Shown piece after piece: positions 24,641 through 37,560 of a stretch of DNA of 64,000 nucleotides; position 1 is the stretch's first letter, and each line of letters opens with the position of its first letter. The stretch covers positions 7,537,501-7,601,500 of the forward strand of contig JAWUZG010000018.1 in the NCBI GenBank assembly GCA_036785705.1, written 5' to 3'. The DNA is from Acanthornis magna. Its lineage: Eukaryota > Chordata > Aves > Passeriformes > Acanthizidae. The position numbers were made by a program, and so were the translations under genes. The notes beneath the pieces are model-generated. The model was not told where the DNA came from. It did not search any database and saw nothing but the letters and a program-made list of their open reading frames with translations.

Positions 24641-27600
24641 TGCAGCCCAGTAACATGCAGGGATAACTCCAATTCCACATGGTATTCTTATGCCTTTTGG
24701 CCCACTTCAAAAAAAGAAGGCTACAGGTATAAAAAATCCTAGAGAATTTGAATTTACTGAAGCTCAGGGGTAAGTATGAGGGAATTCCCTTTCTCATTGC
24801 AGAATCAGAAAGAGAAAAGTGTTCACTGTTGACTTCACTGCATCCTTTACATCGAGCATAATATTTTCTAGAATATTTTTACTATTTCTTCATTCCAAAG
24901 GAAAGTTTTAGGTTTGTGTTTTTTTTAATTGAGTTGGAATCTTAAGCTATCTTGTTAGGCAAAAGGACAAATTGTCAACAAAAATACATTTTAAAATCAT
25001 CTCTTCACAATTATTTCTGTAACATATCCGATTCACAGCATGCCAGTATTAAAAAAATTAATTTTCTTGGCACATTTACGTTCTGTTAAGTGTAGTCTAG
25101 CTGGCACTACTTGAGTTATCATTCTTCTTTTCTTTGTGCTTTATGCAGGTGATGCATCTTTTTGACAACACAATTTCATGAAGTTTAATAGTCCTATGAT
25201 CTTATAGGGGCTTATTGTTGTATTCTTTATCAAATATTGTTATTTCTCTAACAGTTTAAGATTGAATTTAATTATTTCTTTTTTGGCTGACACACTGTCT
25301 TAGAAACTCAGATGTGATGTCCAGTTCACTCAGTATTATTTCTACCCGGGATCTCAGCCCTGCTTCTTTCAAAGCAATATTGAAGATGAACTCCCAGCAA
25401 ACATAAGAATTAAGTATGCTCATGTTACTGGAAGACAATATCACATTCTCATGGTAAATGGGTGTTTTTCTTGTATTTCCAGCCTTTCAGTCTCCAGCAC
25501 CATATTCTCCTTCAGCAGTAGCATCACCAGACCAAACATCACTTTGTGTTTTAAGTGCCGACAGCACGGCTGGTGCTGCACGAAACCTCGGCATTGAGGC
25601 AGAGCTGTGCTGAAATGTCTGTTCTATGTGCAAATAAATTTCAGGAAGGTTAGATGGCTTCAGAACTGTCCCTCTACCAGACCCCCTTGTGCCTCGCTTC
25701 AGGTGAATGCTCCCAGCCCCTGGGCAGCCTGGGGAGCACTGAGCTCTCCCTGCCAAGCTGAGCCAGCTCTGACCATCCCACCGAGACAGCAGCATCCTCC
25801 CCCACTCTTCTCATCATCTACTAATTTTGTTATGCTTTCCCATAAAGAAAACAAAACAAGACAAATAAACTCATCTGGCGAGGATTACTCTTCCCCAAGC
25901 AATTGTGGTTGATAGTTCAGCTATCCTCTGAGAGACAAATTTTTGAAAAAAATCAGCACTAACCTAACCCAAATGCTGTCAAAATCAGTGTTATATTTAT
26001 CATTGTCTTAAAGTGAGCAAAGTTAGGCTAATGGTGGCAGTTTTAGTGCCACCCTATTTTCATTTTTGTTTATGTTTTCTTTGTTTTCTTTATTGTTTTC
26101 AAGGAATAACTTAAAATTCACATTACTTCCATTCTCAGTGGGTTTTATTCTTATTATTGTCTATCAAGGGACCTGACTTTCACAGCTGATGCTGGGAAGA
26201 TTATCACCAATTCCTATCCTCTGTTCATTTAGAAAGAAACATTCCTCATATATTTGTAAAAGCTAAGTAATTTCTTCTGAATCCCTTTAAGAAGAAAACT
26301 TTGTCTTCTCATCTGTAAATTTTAAATTATCTTCCATTAGACTGCACTTACTTCTTCCCTTACTCACTTCTTGTCACTGTCCATATTCATCCCTATGTGA
26401 CTTTAGATCTGTACTATTTTTTGTGTTCATGAAGAGTGGATTTGTTGCAGCTTACAGTGTCTCAGATTTTATGAACACTCTTCAGTTCAGATGTGGTCAT
26501 ATTTGTAACTACCTCAATATTTAAATTGCTTTGGCTGTGGCCATGTGGCTCTGGGTACTTTGATACACTGGTGCAAAAATAGCATACAAAAGGTATACAA
26601 CATTTGCTAAAGATATACAGAGTATTTTATTTTCAGATGCCTTTAGTTTTTACAGTTATTGCTGATTATTTTCAGCTTTACATTCAGCTTTCTATCTTAT
26701 ATGCCACTTGCATTGTCAGATTATAGCTGTGAGCTTGTTTTTAGTTATGACACTAAGGGCATCTCATCTTTCTGTAGATTTCTTTCTTATAGCTGAACTT
26801 AGATTTCACTTCACAATCCACCCATCAGAATTTTCATTATGCCCCCAAAGCCATAATCACTGTCAGATGCTGTATCATTCCTCTTGATCATTTGACGTAT
26901 TCCTCAAATATATATACAGACATGGAGGTAATTAAACTCATGTATCCTTACTATTCTTCTTCTCTTGTTTCAGAAAACCGTATCTTCCCTTTTACTTTAC
27001 AAGTAACGACATCTGAATTAACAGAACTCTGTGCAGCTGCTATGGTTTGAAGTCTATTCAATAACATCTTCATGTTTATCTGTGCTCCTCCTACTACAAT
27101 GGAAATTGTTTCACCCAAACAGACCATTGCCTTGTTGAGACATCCTGAGAATCAAAAACCTGCCTCTCTCTACTGCCATGATGAAAATCTCACAATGTGT
27201 GTGTTTGTTCCCTCTACCAGGGCCTGTCTCTTTATTCAGAAATTTCCTCAAAACCACCGCCCAAACTATGTTCTTCTGGAGACTAAAACTTCATAGCATC
27301 AAATGATAAAACTTGCCCAACTGCAAATGAGGTTTCTGTCCTGGAAAAATGGACAGAGTCTTACAGTTCTCTGATTAAGAAGTTGAAGGTATTGGAACTG
27401 CCCAATATCTGTGATTATTAAAACAAGGCAGATCAATGGAGGCTAGTGGAAATTATGTATGGTGTGTGAAATTGTCTGTGGCCTGAAATTATGTATATTA
27501 GGCATCTTTAGGTAAAATTATAGAAAATCAGAGCAACATGTTAATTAAGTTGTATATGTTGCTGTGAGCTTTATTATCTAAAGGTGAATATAGAAAAGCC

Positions 27601-30600
27601 ACGTTGTTCAAGAGTGCTTTTGAACACAAGTCCATCTGGTGATTTGATAAAAGTATTTAGTTTCTCAAGGCAATCTGAGTGTATACTCCCTAGGCGCCAC
27701 AGTTTATAGCTTAAATATGACTTGCATGTGGGTTCAGCATTACAAATAGAAAACAGCAGCCCTTGGACTTGTACTCTAATGTAGTCCTTTCATCACCCAG
27801 TTACCCTTAAGCATCTCCTTTCCTATTGTAATTTGGCTAAATGCAAAGCATTAGTGCTATCGATAAAAACTAATGGTTCTACTTAGAAAAAGAGGGGTAT
27901 ATTTAAAATAAAGGAGATAGCTGGCTTGCTTTTCCTTGTATCCAGGAAGTTAACCAGGGATACTGGCCTGCAGCCATCTACTTCTGGACACAGGATTGTA
28001 GAAGCAGCATCATTGTCATGAAGCATCAGCCTACACCTGCATCCCTCAAATCCAGGGCTTACCAGGGAATGTGTCTTACTAACTAGTGTAAGGAGCCAAA
28101 ATCAAGGAACTGCTTTATTTTTCCATTGTCAGCTAAACAGAAACAAATATTACAGTCCTGGTGAATAAGAGGAAACATAATTGACAACATAGACAGCAGA
28201 GGTGCAGCAACAGGAATATTTCCAATTTTTTGCCACTGTGAGAAAAATGCAGGCATAATGGTCTTGTTTTAAATTAGCTGATGCAGTGATTGAACTTTAT
28301 TTTTAGTGCTGATGTTTCAGCTAAAAGTCAGAATCAAAAGATCCTAATAGAAAATATACATGAAATTAATAAAATGCCATATTCTAGAAAATCAAGGTAG
28401 AAATCGCATTTTCAACTCCTTTTAAGCAAGGTAATAATAGTAAAGTTAAAAGAAGTATTTTTAACTTCCTGTAGCTGAAGATTTGACACCATCTCTGCTG
28501 TTTCTACTAAGACATTTGAAATAGCAGAGAGTTGTGTAAATTTCCCATGTCATCAAAGGTGTAATTTGCATAAAAAGAGAATCTGCACAGTAAAGCTGAG
28601 AGAAATATTTGGACAGGATGCAACTGCAAAATTCGAAGTGCTGGCTGGTTCAGGAAAGCAGCACTGAATCCTCACTCATGCTTCTTCACTCAAGAGAAAA
28701 ACTTTCTTCATGGAACCCCTATCAAAGTCAAGCAGAAGGGTAATAAATTCTATGAAAAATTTTTAATTGTTATGCAGGTTCACTACAGTGAAGAAATTAG
28801 TGAATTGGGGTCTAGATCTCACCTTGATAGTCCAAGAATGTCTTACACTGGAGGTCAGCCTGCTCTTAAGCTTTGGCATAGCTGCAGTTTGGCAAAGGAA
28901 GTTGCAAAAACCATAGTGGATAAAACGAAACTATCAGCTTTTCAGATAGCAAATTCTTTTGTGGCTTGGACAATGTCCTCTGTGTAGTGTGCAGCTTCAA
29001 GCACAGCAAGGAGTGTTAGCAAATACTCTCTCATCCTCACTTTCCAAGGAAAGGTTTGCCTCAACCCCCCTATTGACTTACCCTGTTTCCTCCCAGCAGC
29101 CCAACAGATTCTACTTCCGTTGCCCTCTTTGTTTCACAAAGGACACATGCTTTTGTTTGCTTCATGCTTCTTATCCCTGCACAATGATTCTCCCTTTTTC
29201 TGATCTCTCTCCAAAGCCCTCAGCTTCCACTTAGGCACCCAGTGCTCAGCACTTCAGTCTTTGTTCCAGCCTTTCCATTTCAGTTTTCTGTAAACAGGCA
29301 AGTTTCGTCTCTAACAGTAAGCATATTTGTGACCTTTCAATCGTGCAATAATTCTTGTCATCTCGCCCTTTTCCTAAATGCTTGCACCTTTTTTTAATAG
29401 TTACTGTTTTAGTTAATTGGGCTATGGCTTTTTTTTTAAATAGCCTGTTAAGCTCCATAGACACCTGGGGCACTGGATGCATAAATAATACTTAGTAAAA
29501 AACAATGAGATCGACACTCCCATTAAATTGTTTCATGGTAACTTTCACCTAATGAACTCACATCCGGCAACAGGAAAATCAGATACTTTGTAAAGAGTAT
29601 TAAAGCGGGTTTTGAGGTGATTCATAAAAGATATACAGTTAAGAAATCTGGAGGACCTGGAAAATACCAGCTAGGGGTCTTTGATTAATGGATATATTTA
29701 GGTAATTGAAACTGAGGAAGCCTTTGCTAGATTCCAAATGATTATGGAAAGTAAAAGATGAACACTTGCAATTAGTTCCATGTATTAGGTGAGAGGCAAA
29801 ACCTATTAGTCTGTAAGCAAGTTTGGAGTTCTCAAAGGACAAGGCACAGTTTTAGTAGCAACATTCCAAAAAGCTTCTGAATGCATACATTCACGATGTT
29901 CAGAAAGAAGTAGTTCAGTGTCAAAAGTCAGCTATTCCAGTTCTTCCGAATTCTGTTTTAACTGTTCATATTTTTAGGGGAATGGTATGCAATCCTAGAT
30001 CTCATTTTAATCATTCTGCTACTGTCATGATCTTTAACCTCTAACACCTCTGTGAGGTACAGCACAGCGATTGTCCTAACTTTAGATATGGAAAACAGCT
30101 ACCCAGAGAGTCATCCTCTGATGGACTTAGGTGTCATGATGGCATGTAATGCACTACCTAACCTTTGCTACCGTCTGCAGCCCGTAGACATAAGTGCTTC
30201 AACCCTGTTTACATTCCATTGGGAGATTTGAGAGGCCATGAACATGGTCTGGTTTGAATATTCATTCAGATACCAGAAAACTGCTGAGCTGCCTGCCTTC
30301 TAGAAAGAAACTCTCTTCTCCCAGTGAATGATATCCTTTGGTAGTTACGTAAGCCTCAAGAAGGGCATGAGATGACTGTGTATGTGTGTCTTCTCTTTGT
30401 CCATTTCTGTTTCTACTTGTTTGGCATAATTAAAACATCATTGGGCCAGAAAAATATTACATAAGAAAGAGAGAAAATATATAAATAAAAAGACAACATG
30501 ACCTTGTAGGTAAGAAACATACTATGATGGAAATATATATCCACATAATCTGGCAATTAATTCTGAATCCAAAAACCATCTTCAGTAATCATTTGCAGTA

Positions 30601-33600
30601 TTCAAACTTTTGTTTATGTCTTCTAAACTGAGTACCCTAACTCAGAACACTATTCAGTTATACTCTAGCTCTCTGCTTCCATTATTTATATCAGTCAGCA
30701 ATTTTAAAAGATGCACAGCAGGGCTCCATCTCAGTCTAAAACTTCGCAATTCAAGGGCTCAGGTAGCAGAGACCAAAGGCTCAGATTGTTTTATGAAGAA
30801 AAGGAAATCTAATTTAACATACCCATGTCACCACTAACCTTTGAGTTGTGGTTCCTGCTGAGTGCTGTGGGTTTCAGCAATGATATCATTACAACATTCA
30901 GTACAGAATCAAGGAGCTACATTCTACTGAAATTCTGTTGGCTCCATAAGAGCTTTTTCAGGAAAATATGCATTGCTCCTCCAGAAGGGAGAGGTCTGAG
31001 GCAGCAACACAGTGCAGAGACATGTTAGTGTCCTTGGAGAATTAGTGGAGTTCAGCCAAAATGTTTGGGTTTTGCCAGAGCAGGAAGGGGAGGTGACAAT
31101 GTGAGAACTCGAGAGACACCAGCAGTCTGATGCAATGGAAACTAGAGCGAAGAGGCAGCACATGAAGGCCCCCTCTGGGGAAAAAGGAAGATAAGGTCAT
31201 GAGAATCTAAGAGAATGGGTGGAAGAAGCCATGAACAGGATTGCCTAAACCCAGACACCACAAATTTTATTGAATGGGTATCATTTACCAAAATGTCTGA
31301 AACTCCTGAATTAGATAAAAGTGAGAGAAACCCTCCTTCTCCTGCTATCGGTTACAATTTGGCTTATGGATCAAATCCTGCAAACACCATGGACAGTCCA
31401 GGTACCACAATTGGGAGGTTCTGGGAACTGCCAGGAGCATGATATGTATTGAGCTTTCAACATCCATATTGTTTTCAATTAATCTGATTTTGTTTAATAT
31501 ACATTAGACATGTTTTTGTTGCAGCATGTAAAACTTCATCAAGACATGAAAAACTATCCACAATCAAAAGAGTCCACACTTGCCTGTTTTAGAAAAGTAC
31601 CTATTAAAGACTTTCTTATGTATTAGTGTCTGTTTTCATTAACTTTTAAAAGTCTGAATTTGCTCCTGGTGTATGAATTTTCAGAATATGACTTTGAGAC
31701 TAAGAAAAAGCCCTGTAAGGGTATAAGAAGCATGAGTGAGAGTGTCTCTGTGTGTATGTGAGTGCCTGCATAACATACTTGTATGTAGAAGTATAAAATT
31801 GTTGCAGTGGTTGCACAAAAAAGGCTTTAATTTTACCTACAATGTCCCTACGAGGATAAAGCTCTGGTCTATAAAGATAGCCCATAAACATGTTTTTCCC
31901 ATTTGTTCTCTTTTTGGTTTTGTCTTCTACTTGTTCCTGAGAGAAACAGTGAGAAGGGGAGCAAGAGACATCAATGATCCCATAAAACGTGTTCAATTTA
32001 TTAATAAGATTTTAGAAAAAGATGAGACCCAGCAGCCTGTAGACAGGAGTAACTTCTACAACAGTCTGGTTACCAATCATTCTGAGAGCCAGCTAACAGC
32101 TGTCTGACCATTGGATATGGCTATTTGCATGGCTAACAATTGGATGTCTATCTGCTGTGTGAATGGCTCGCAACAAGCTGTTTGTTTGGGGACTATTCAT
32201 AACGGCACAGTCAAAAGTCTCCTGAAAGGCATACTCGTTTCCATTTCTGTTCTTTACCCTTCTAAAATTGGCAATTTATTACATCAAAAAATAGCAGTCA
32301 ACCCAGAAAAGGACAAAATTGACACAGTTCCCTTTTGATCTTTCAGTTTTGAATAGGCACCCACCAATGAACTTCCCAATGAATATTCATTGGATGCAAA
32401 AGAAGTACCCAGCATTTTTTTAAATAGCGATTTTACTCTAAATATTTAATAAAAGAGATAAGTCTTGATATTTTATATAGCAGAGATGCTTTTTCAAATA
32501 ACTTTATTAAAGGGAGTTAATTTCCTTGCATGCATTTGCTGTATTATTCTCTCTCATTTTATATATATAATCTTTTCCTGTATTTCCCCATGTTTCTGCC
32601 CTTGTGGCAGGTTATTCCATACCTCTTCTTTGCACAGTTTCTATTACCTTTCTTTAAAGCAACTCTTAGTGTTGCCTTTGACATAATCAGTTTATACCAT
32701 CAGTTTGATCCAATGTACCAAATGTTGTCTTCCTTTGCAATCTACAGAATTATTTAGAAATTTACATGGAAATTATTTGAAACTTCCTTTTGCTGCAAAA
32801 AGGTAATGGGCCAAAATACATTTTGTATGTGCCAAATTCCATTCATTGAAGTTTCCCTGATTTCAAGGCAATAATTCCAAATTTTCACCAGTGTAATCAA
32901 GCATGGAGGTTGGTCCAACACTTTAGAAGAGATTCTGAGTTGCTGTAAATGACTAAAAAGTAAAAATTACTTAATTTTGAGGTACAAAAACTCAGCAGAA
33001 GTGGGTTTTTTCACTCTATAGCAGGATAGATGGATAATGGATTTCTTGTATCAAACACACAGTACATTATTCTCAGTGTTGTTTTTTCTATTAGACTTAA
33101 TGTGACAGAGACTAAATAAGAGCCCTTTAAGACAGATTCTACCATCTTTACACAAGTTATTTCATAGCTTCTAAAGGAAAAGATATGTTAGTTAATAAAA
33201 TTAATAAATTAATTTTACATCTACTGTAATTTCGTACCATGTTTTAGTGTCATGCTCTACATTAAAGTATTCAAGTGTTCTCATACCAGAGCCATTTAAA
33301 AGTACTGTTCAAGCAAACCAGCATACTCTGCAGTTTTTAGTTGCTTCTCCACTGCATAAAAGGCCAGTCTTTTTCCTTGGGATGTCAGCTTGCTACTTCA
33401 GACATCTTAAATAGAAACGTGTTGTGGCTTTGAAAAAGTACAAAGTTCAGTCCCAGTGCATGACTGCAGCAGGGGCTGCTTTTAGGACCCTTACCAAAGC
33501 TAGGAGCTGCAGCCTGGGGTTGGCTGCACACAGGACCAGATGCTTTTGCACATTTCTTCAACTCACTTTGAAGCAGCAATTTACAATGCAGCAGTTTACA

Positions 33601-33624
33601 ACTGGTGAGATACAATGCTAGTCA
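24641..33624. other. Non-coding unique sequence, no gene seen
   Basis: About nine kilobases without a recognised feature. A G+C-richer part at 25,490-25,800 produces overlapping open frames on both strands (about 100 codons each) with no domain. Frames at 28,959-29,234, 31,736-32,107 (123 codons) and 31,700-31,996 (minus) overlap others and resemble nothing known to me. Short (TA)n runs occur near 26,905 and 32,560. Confidence 0.55.
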
Positions 33625-33710
33625 AGATTTCTGTTGATACGACACTAAGACGTCTGGCAGCGAGATTTATTACATCGCCATCAAATTAATTACAACCCCT
33701 GGAAACAGAT
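33625..33710. promoter_or_regulatory. CpG-retaining block with ATTA-rich core, candidate enhancer
   Basis: Within an A+T-rich, CpG-poor context this short block keeps four CpG sites (in TACGAC, GACGTC, AGCGAG and ATCGCC) beside a homeobox-type core, CAAATTAATTACAA near 33,681-33,694. CpG normally decays fast in methylated non-coding DNA, so several survivors next to a paired ATTA motif hint at selection. No alignment was possible; the call is inference. It lies about 90 bases from the reverse-transcriptase fossil. Confidence 0.35.
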
Positions 33711-33800
33711 AAAAAAATGCAGGTTCAAAGATACTGAGGGAAGTTTACTTTGTTTTCCTTTTTAACTAAGAGTTCTTCCCATTCTGCCACATTTTGCCTA

Positions 33801-33995
33801 CAGTCATGCTTTTCCATTCACTGATTAGATTACCATGCCGCTTGCTAAACATATTATGCTCCTGAAAGTCACTCAGAAGCTCCAGCTGGTGCAGATGCAG
33901 AGAGCCGCTCCTTTTGCCAGCCCAGGCAGGAGAAACACACTGCACTGCCACATTCGTTACTGCTTCCCTTCACAGGGAAAATTAACATGCTTTTT
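33801..33995 (+). pseudogene. Reverse-transcriptase fossil, CR1/L2 clade LINE
   Basis: The DNA translates, with frame changes, into the C-terminal end of a LINE reverse transcriptase of the CR1/L2 type. One frame gives LDYHAA (from 33,825) where these enzymes carry LDYCNA; the CTCCTGAAAGT that follows fits the usual GLPES. The next frame gives TQKLQLVQ and then an RAA near 33,902, fitting the family's KLQLVQNAAAR. Further on, GRR followed by an HxHI-like part fits the region leading to the family's LHWLP. A stop and at least one indel break the frame, so it makes no protein. It is old; L2-type elements are long extinct in birds. The exact family is uncertain. Edges are approximate. Confidence 0.55.
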
Positions 33996-36889
33996 CTACT
34001 TTGAGAGCCTTACATGATGATCTGAGACTTAACTACCTGAGACACACTTTCTCTCATGCACTGCTGCAAGCCTTTTGAAAATAGCTGAGAACAAGTGATT
34101 TGGTAGCATTTTAAATGCAGATGAGAACATCAAAGTCTCACCAGACTTCCCAGCTCTGGAGTTTTTATGCACATATTACAACAGCAGTTGCAAATGCATC
34201 TTCTGCATGTGGAAATGGTAGCACTTTGATTAATTAGATCTGTTTACTTTAATGATGCTGTCCTAGTGATGGATATGTACCTATATCAGAATTAAGGTTC
34301 TGTTTTACTTTATTATTCTTGCACTGAAAACACCAAAAATGGGATTCATCTCAAATAATACATCTACAACATGAAATTCTCCAGCTGAAAAAATCATCTA
34401 GCCTTTCTTTGAAGTCAGTTAGGAGAAATAGAAAGAAAACAATTCTCATCCCTTTAAGGATTGGATCTACAGGGATCCAACAGTGGGAAGCAGTGGCTGA
34501 GTCTGTGAGTCTGTGTTCTGTGAGCCAGAATTACAGTGAAGATCAACCAATCAATTCTGAGTGTGCAGATTTGTCCACAGAGCTCAGCGCAACAATAGTT
34601 TGATGCAGACATTAAAGCCCAGAAGCAGCAGAGCCACGTTCTCACAATTCTGTAGCTGACCTACTCTGTCTCTCGGATTGCCCAGTGCCATGCAGACAAA
34701 GCTACAATGGTTAACTTCTGTAAGGTGGAGTTAGCCCAGGTATCTGCAAAAGAGTACATTGCAGATATGGCCCTTCGCTGTCACTCATCAGCAAGTTACA
34801 CTTGCATTGAAATTGACCTAGAGCCTTATCTTACAAGATTAAGTATGATCACACTGATAGAAGTGTGTCCATGTCATGGGTTATACATGTTTGATTTCAG
34901 TCCTCAAACTGAGGTAGTTGTACTAGAGGTACACGTGTCACCCACGCCCCTCTCCATGGACCTTCAGGGCACAGTGCAAAGCCCATCTCTTTATTCAGAC
35001 TTTTCTCTAGTGTAAATAGCCTTTTTTTTTTTTTTTTTTGATTGCTCATCCAGAGGGTTAGGGACGTTAGTCGTGTGTCTTTGTTGTATTATATCATAGG
35101 TAATTGAAAACTTCAGTAGTTTAATCTTCAGGCAGGCAACGGTTGGCAAAGTATCAAATTTTATTGAATGGTTTTAATGTGGGGTGTACTGCAAGGCCAA
35201 GGGCAAGGCAGAGAGTTTCAGTTTTATTGAATCAAATTTGGAGAGTATGTATTTGGTCTCCACATATACTCTATTCATGTAGAACATCAAAGGTTTTTAA
35301 TCATCCAAGCCTCGGAATTTTATCTCTTACTTCTCAGGCTGACTTGTACTGTTTACATGTTCCCTGGTGGATGTAAATTTTCCAAAAGCCAGTACCAATG
35401 CCTCTGGTAGGGCCATGGGAATTACAAATTGTGGCTAATAGCAATGATTCTGCTGAAACACTCCACTGTATCACATTTTGTTTCAGTGGTTACAAAAGGC
35501 CTTCTAAGGCAATGCTTCTGCATGTGCTGCTTGGAACCCTCAGCCTGTGTTCCAGTATTTCTTTATTAACAGTGATGGGGGGTTGATTTTGTTGGGGTTT
35601 GGTTCAAGGTCTGTGATGGAGTAGACCAGAGTGAACTTCCCACTGTTTTAGACATGTTTTAGACACAACCATCCATCTACGCTGATAATTTCTCATCCAA
35701 GTTCTTATGCAACATATGGATTATTTTTACTGTAACAAACACAGTTTTGTCTCATATATGTCAACACAAAAAGTTCCTGTTCGTCACACTGATGGCATTG
35801 CTTATCCCATGGCATCTCTCAGTTGGTTCCCACATCCCTAAAAATCCAGAATAGGTTCTTTACCTCAGTTACAAAGGCCTTCCTGACATATAACATCATT
35901 CATATAATTCCTATGCAGTGCCCAGAGGTCTCTTACCACCTCTCTTCATGTAAACTGATTTTGTACATGTCCCAAGTAAGCACTTCGATGATTTCTTCCT
36001 TGTTGGGGAGGAATCTTCTCTAAACATGTTCAAATTTTTCTCTCTATCTTCTTTCAAGCCTAACCTGAGAGTCATCCTGCAGATCATCTTCCCATCCCTG
36101 CCCAGACCATTGCTCACCACATTTAACAGGAAGAGAGATCTGATGTCAAGGGGCTGCTCATCTGCAGCCCACCAGGCTTCCCTTGGGGCACAGCTCTCGG
36201 GACTGTCATGCCTGAACTGAGAGAGGAACAGGCAGCAGCCAAAAAGATTCCAAAACCAGCCTGTAGCCAGCGGTTAGATTGTTGTATGGTAAGTCAAGGT
36301 GCTCAGAAATACATGAACTCTTCCCTTCCCTGTGGCATTCTTGCAGGCAATTTAGTAAGACCATCCATGGACAAAAATTATCTAGAGGCAGCATCTGAAG
36401 CAATGACAGATTAAGCACTATAAGATTTATAAGTCAAAAACAAATAATTAAGTTTCACCCAGAAATTAGTGTTGAATATTGCCTTAAATACAGTTTTCTA
36501 TGGGGGAAACACAAGTGGCCTGTATTGCCCTTTGAGGAGTCTTGTGCCCTCAAATACTTGTATTTCCAGTAAATAAAATGTGCTGTTTTGGAGCATGATG
36601 TTCGTAAGACTTAGCTTCAATAATTACAAAAGAGCAGATGCAAATAAAAATAAAATATTTTTGGCTATATTTTGGCATATAGACCTTCAGAAATCTGCAG
36701 TAAATCTCAGCCTCTTTCCTGCTATGAAAAAAAAAAAAACGCCTGTGATGGATTTGTCACGCAATGAAACACGAAGGGAAGAGAATTTCTTTGGGTAAAT
36801 ACATTTAAAATATTTGTAATTTACTGGACAATAAATAAATTAATAAATAAAGAGTCCTTTTACATTCTTCTGGACAGCCATCCTCAGGA
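33996..36889. other. Non-coding unique sequence
   Basis: Includes a T18 run at 35,022-35,039 and an A13 run at 36,727-36,739. Open frames of 60-100 codons (for example 34,707-35,015) match nothing known. An (AAAT)n-like stretch lies at 36,829-36,851. Confidence 0.58.
35022..35039. repeat. T18 homopolymer
   Basis: An uninterrupted run of 18 T. On the minus strand it is a poly(A) run, but no AATAAA flanks it at the distance expected for a processed gene copy. Confidence 0.92.
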
Positions 36890-37230
36890 TGTGTTGTAAC
36901 TCCCAAACTCTTATTAGCTTCCATGGGAGCGCTTTGTATGCCTTCATGTAGAATATTACAATTAATGGTCATAGACCACATCACAGCAGCTCTGTGCAAA
37001 TATTGGTGTTGTGTAGATATCTTACAATTAACCAGCCTCCAACTGACCCAATCAGCTCTGTGTTGTCCATCGGTGTCCTGCTGAGGATAAAGCCATTGGC
37101 TGTATATTCACAGTTTTTAGGGCAGGGATAATGAGTTTGGCAGAATTCAGGTGCTCTAATAAACTTGATGGTGCCTTTTGCTATTGCCACTATGTACCCT
37201 GGATACAATTCAAAATAATATTTAAACAAT
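36890..37230. promoter_or_regulatory. Candidate conserved non-coding element
   Basis: Complex, repeat-free block with ACAATTAATGG near 36,958 and a CCAATCAGC-like site near 37,048. On the minus strand an 82-codon open frame (36,981-37,229) spans most of it, with a mixed and fairly protein-like composition but no domain I know. Either an enhancer or, less likely, a fragment of an unrecognised coding sequence. Confidence 0.25.
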
Positions 37231-37560
37231 GGCAGTTTAGCTGATACGTGTCAAAAAATGCTACAATTACTCTTAATATACAAATTGCACTGTATGGTTT
37301 ATTGGATTTTTTAATATTTATAATTTAATTACAAATAAGCTCTATAAATACGTTTATTCTCAATACGTGTTATAATTAATGTAGTCAGATTTTAAAATAC
37401 ATATTGAATATGAAAGTACAGCAATATGTTTACATGTTCAGTATATAAATTTGAGAATTAGTCACAATTACTCAAATAACACAGCACAATGTAGAAATAT
37501 TCTAGATATAATGTATTTATAGTGTTGTTTATCTATGTATCATCGACAATATATTTTCAG
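37231..37560. other. Very A+T-rich block
   Basis: About 330 bases that are distinctly richer in A+T than the surroundings yet are not a simple repeat. They hold many TAAT/ATTA cores and retained CpGs near 37,350 and 37,364. It could be conserved regulatory DNA or a nuclear-matrix-type A+T-rich segment. No gene. Confidence 0.4.

Noticed and set aside
24375..24797. Longest open frame on the minus strand (140 codons)
   Set aside because: It overlaps two other frames in a G+C-richer patch, has no recognisable domain, and spans a possible LTR remnant. It looks like a by-product of composition.
35022..35039. T18 run as the poly(A) tail of a minus-strand processed gene copy
   Set aside because: No AATAAA at the expected distance and no coding similarity in the adjoining sequence.
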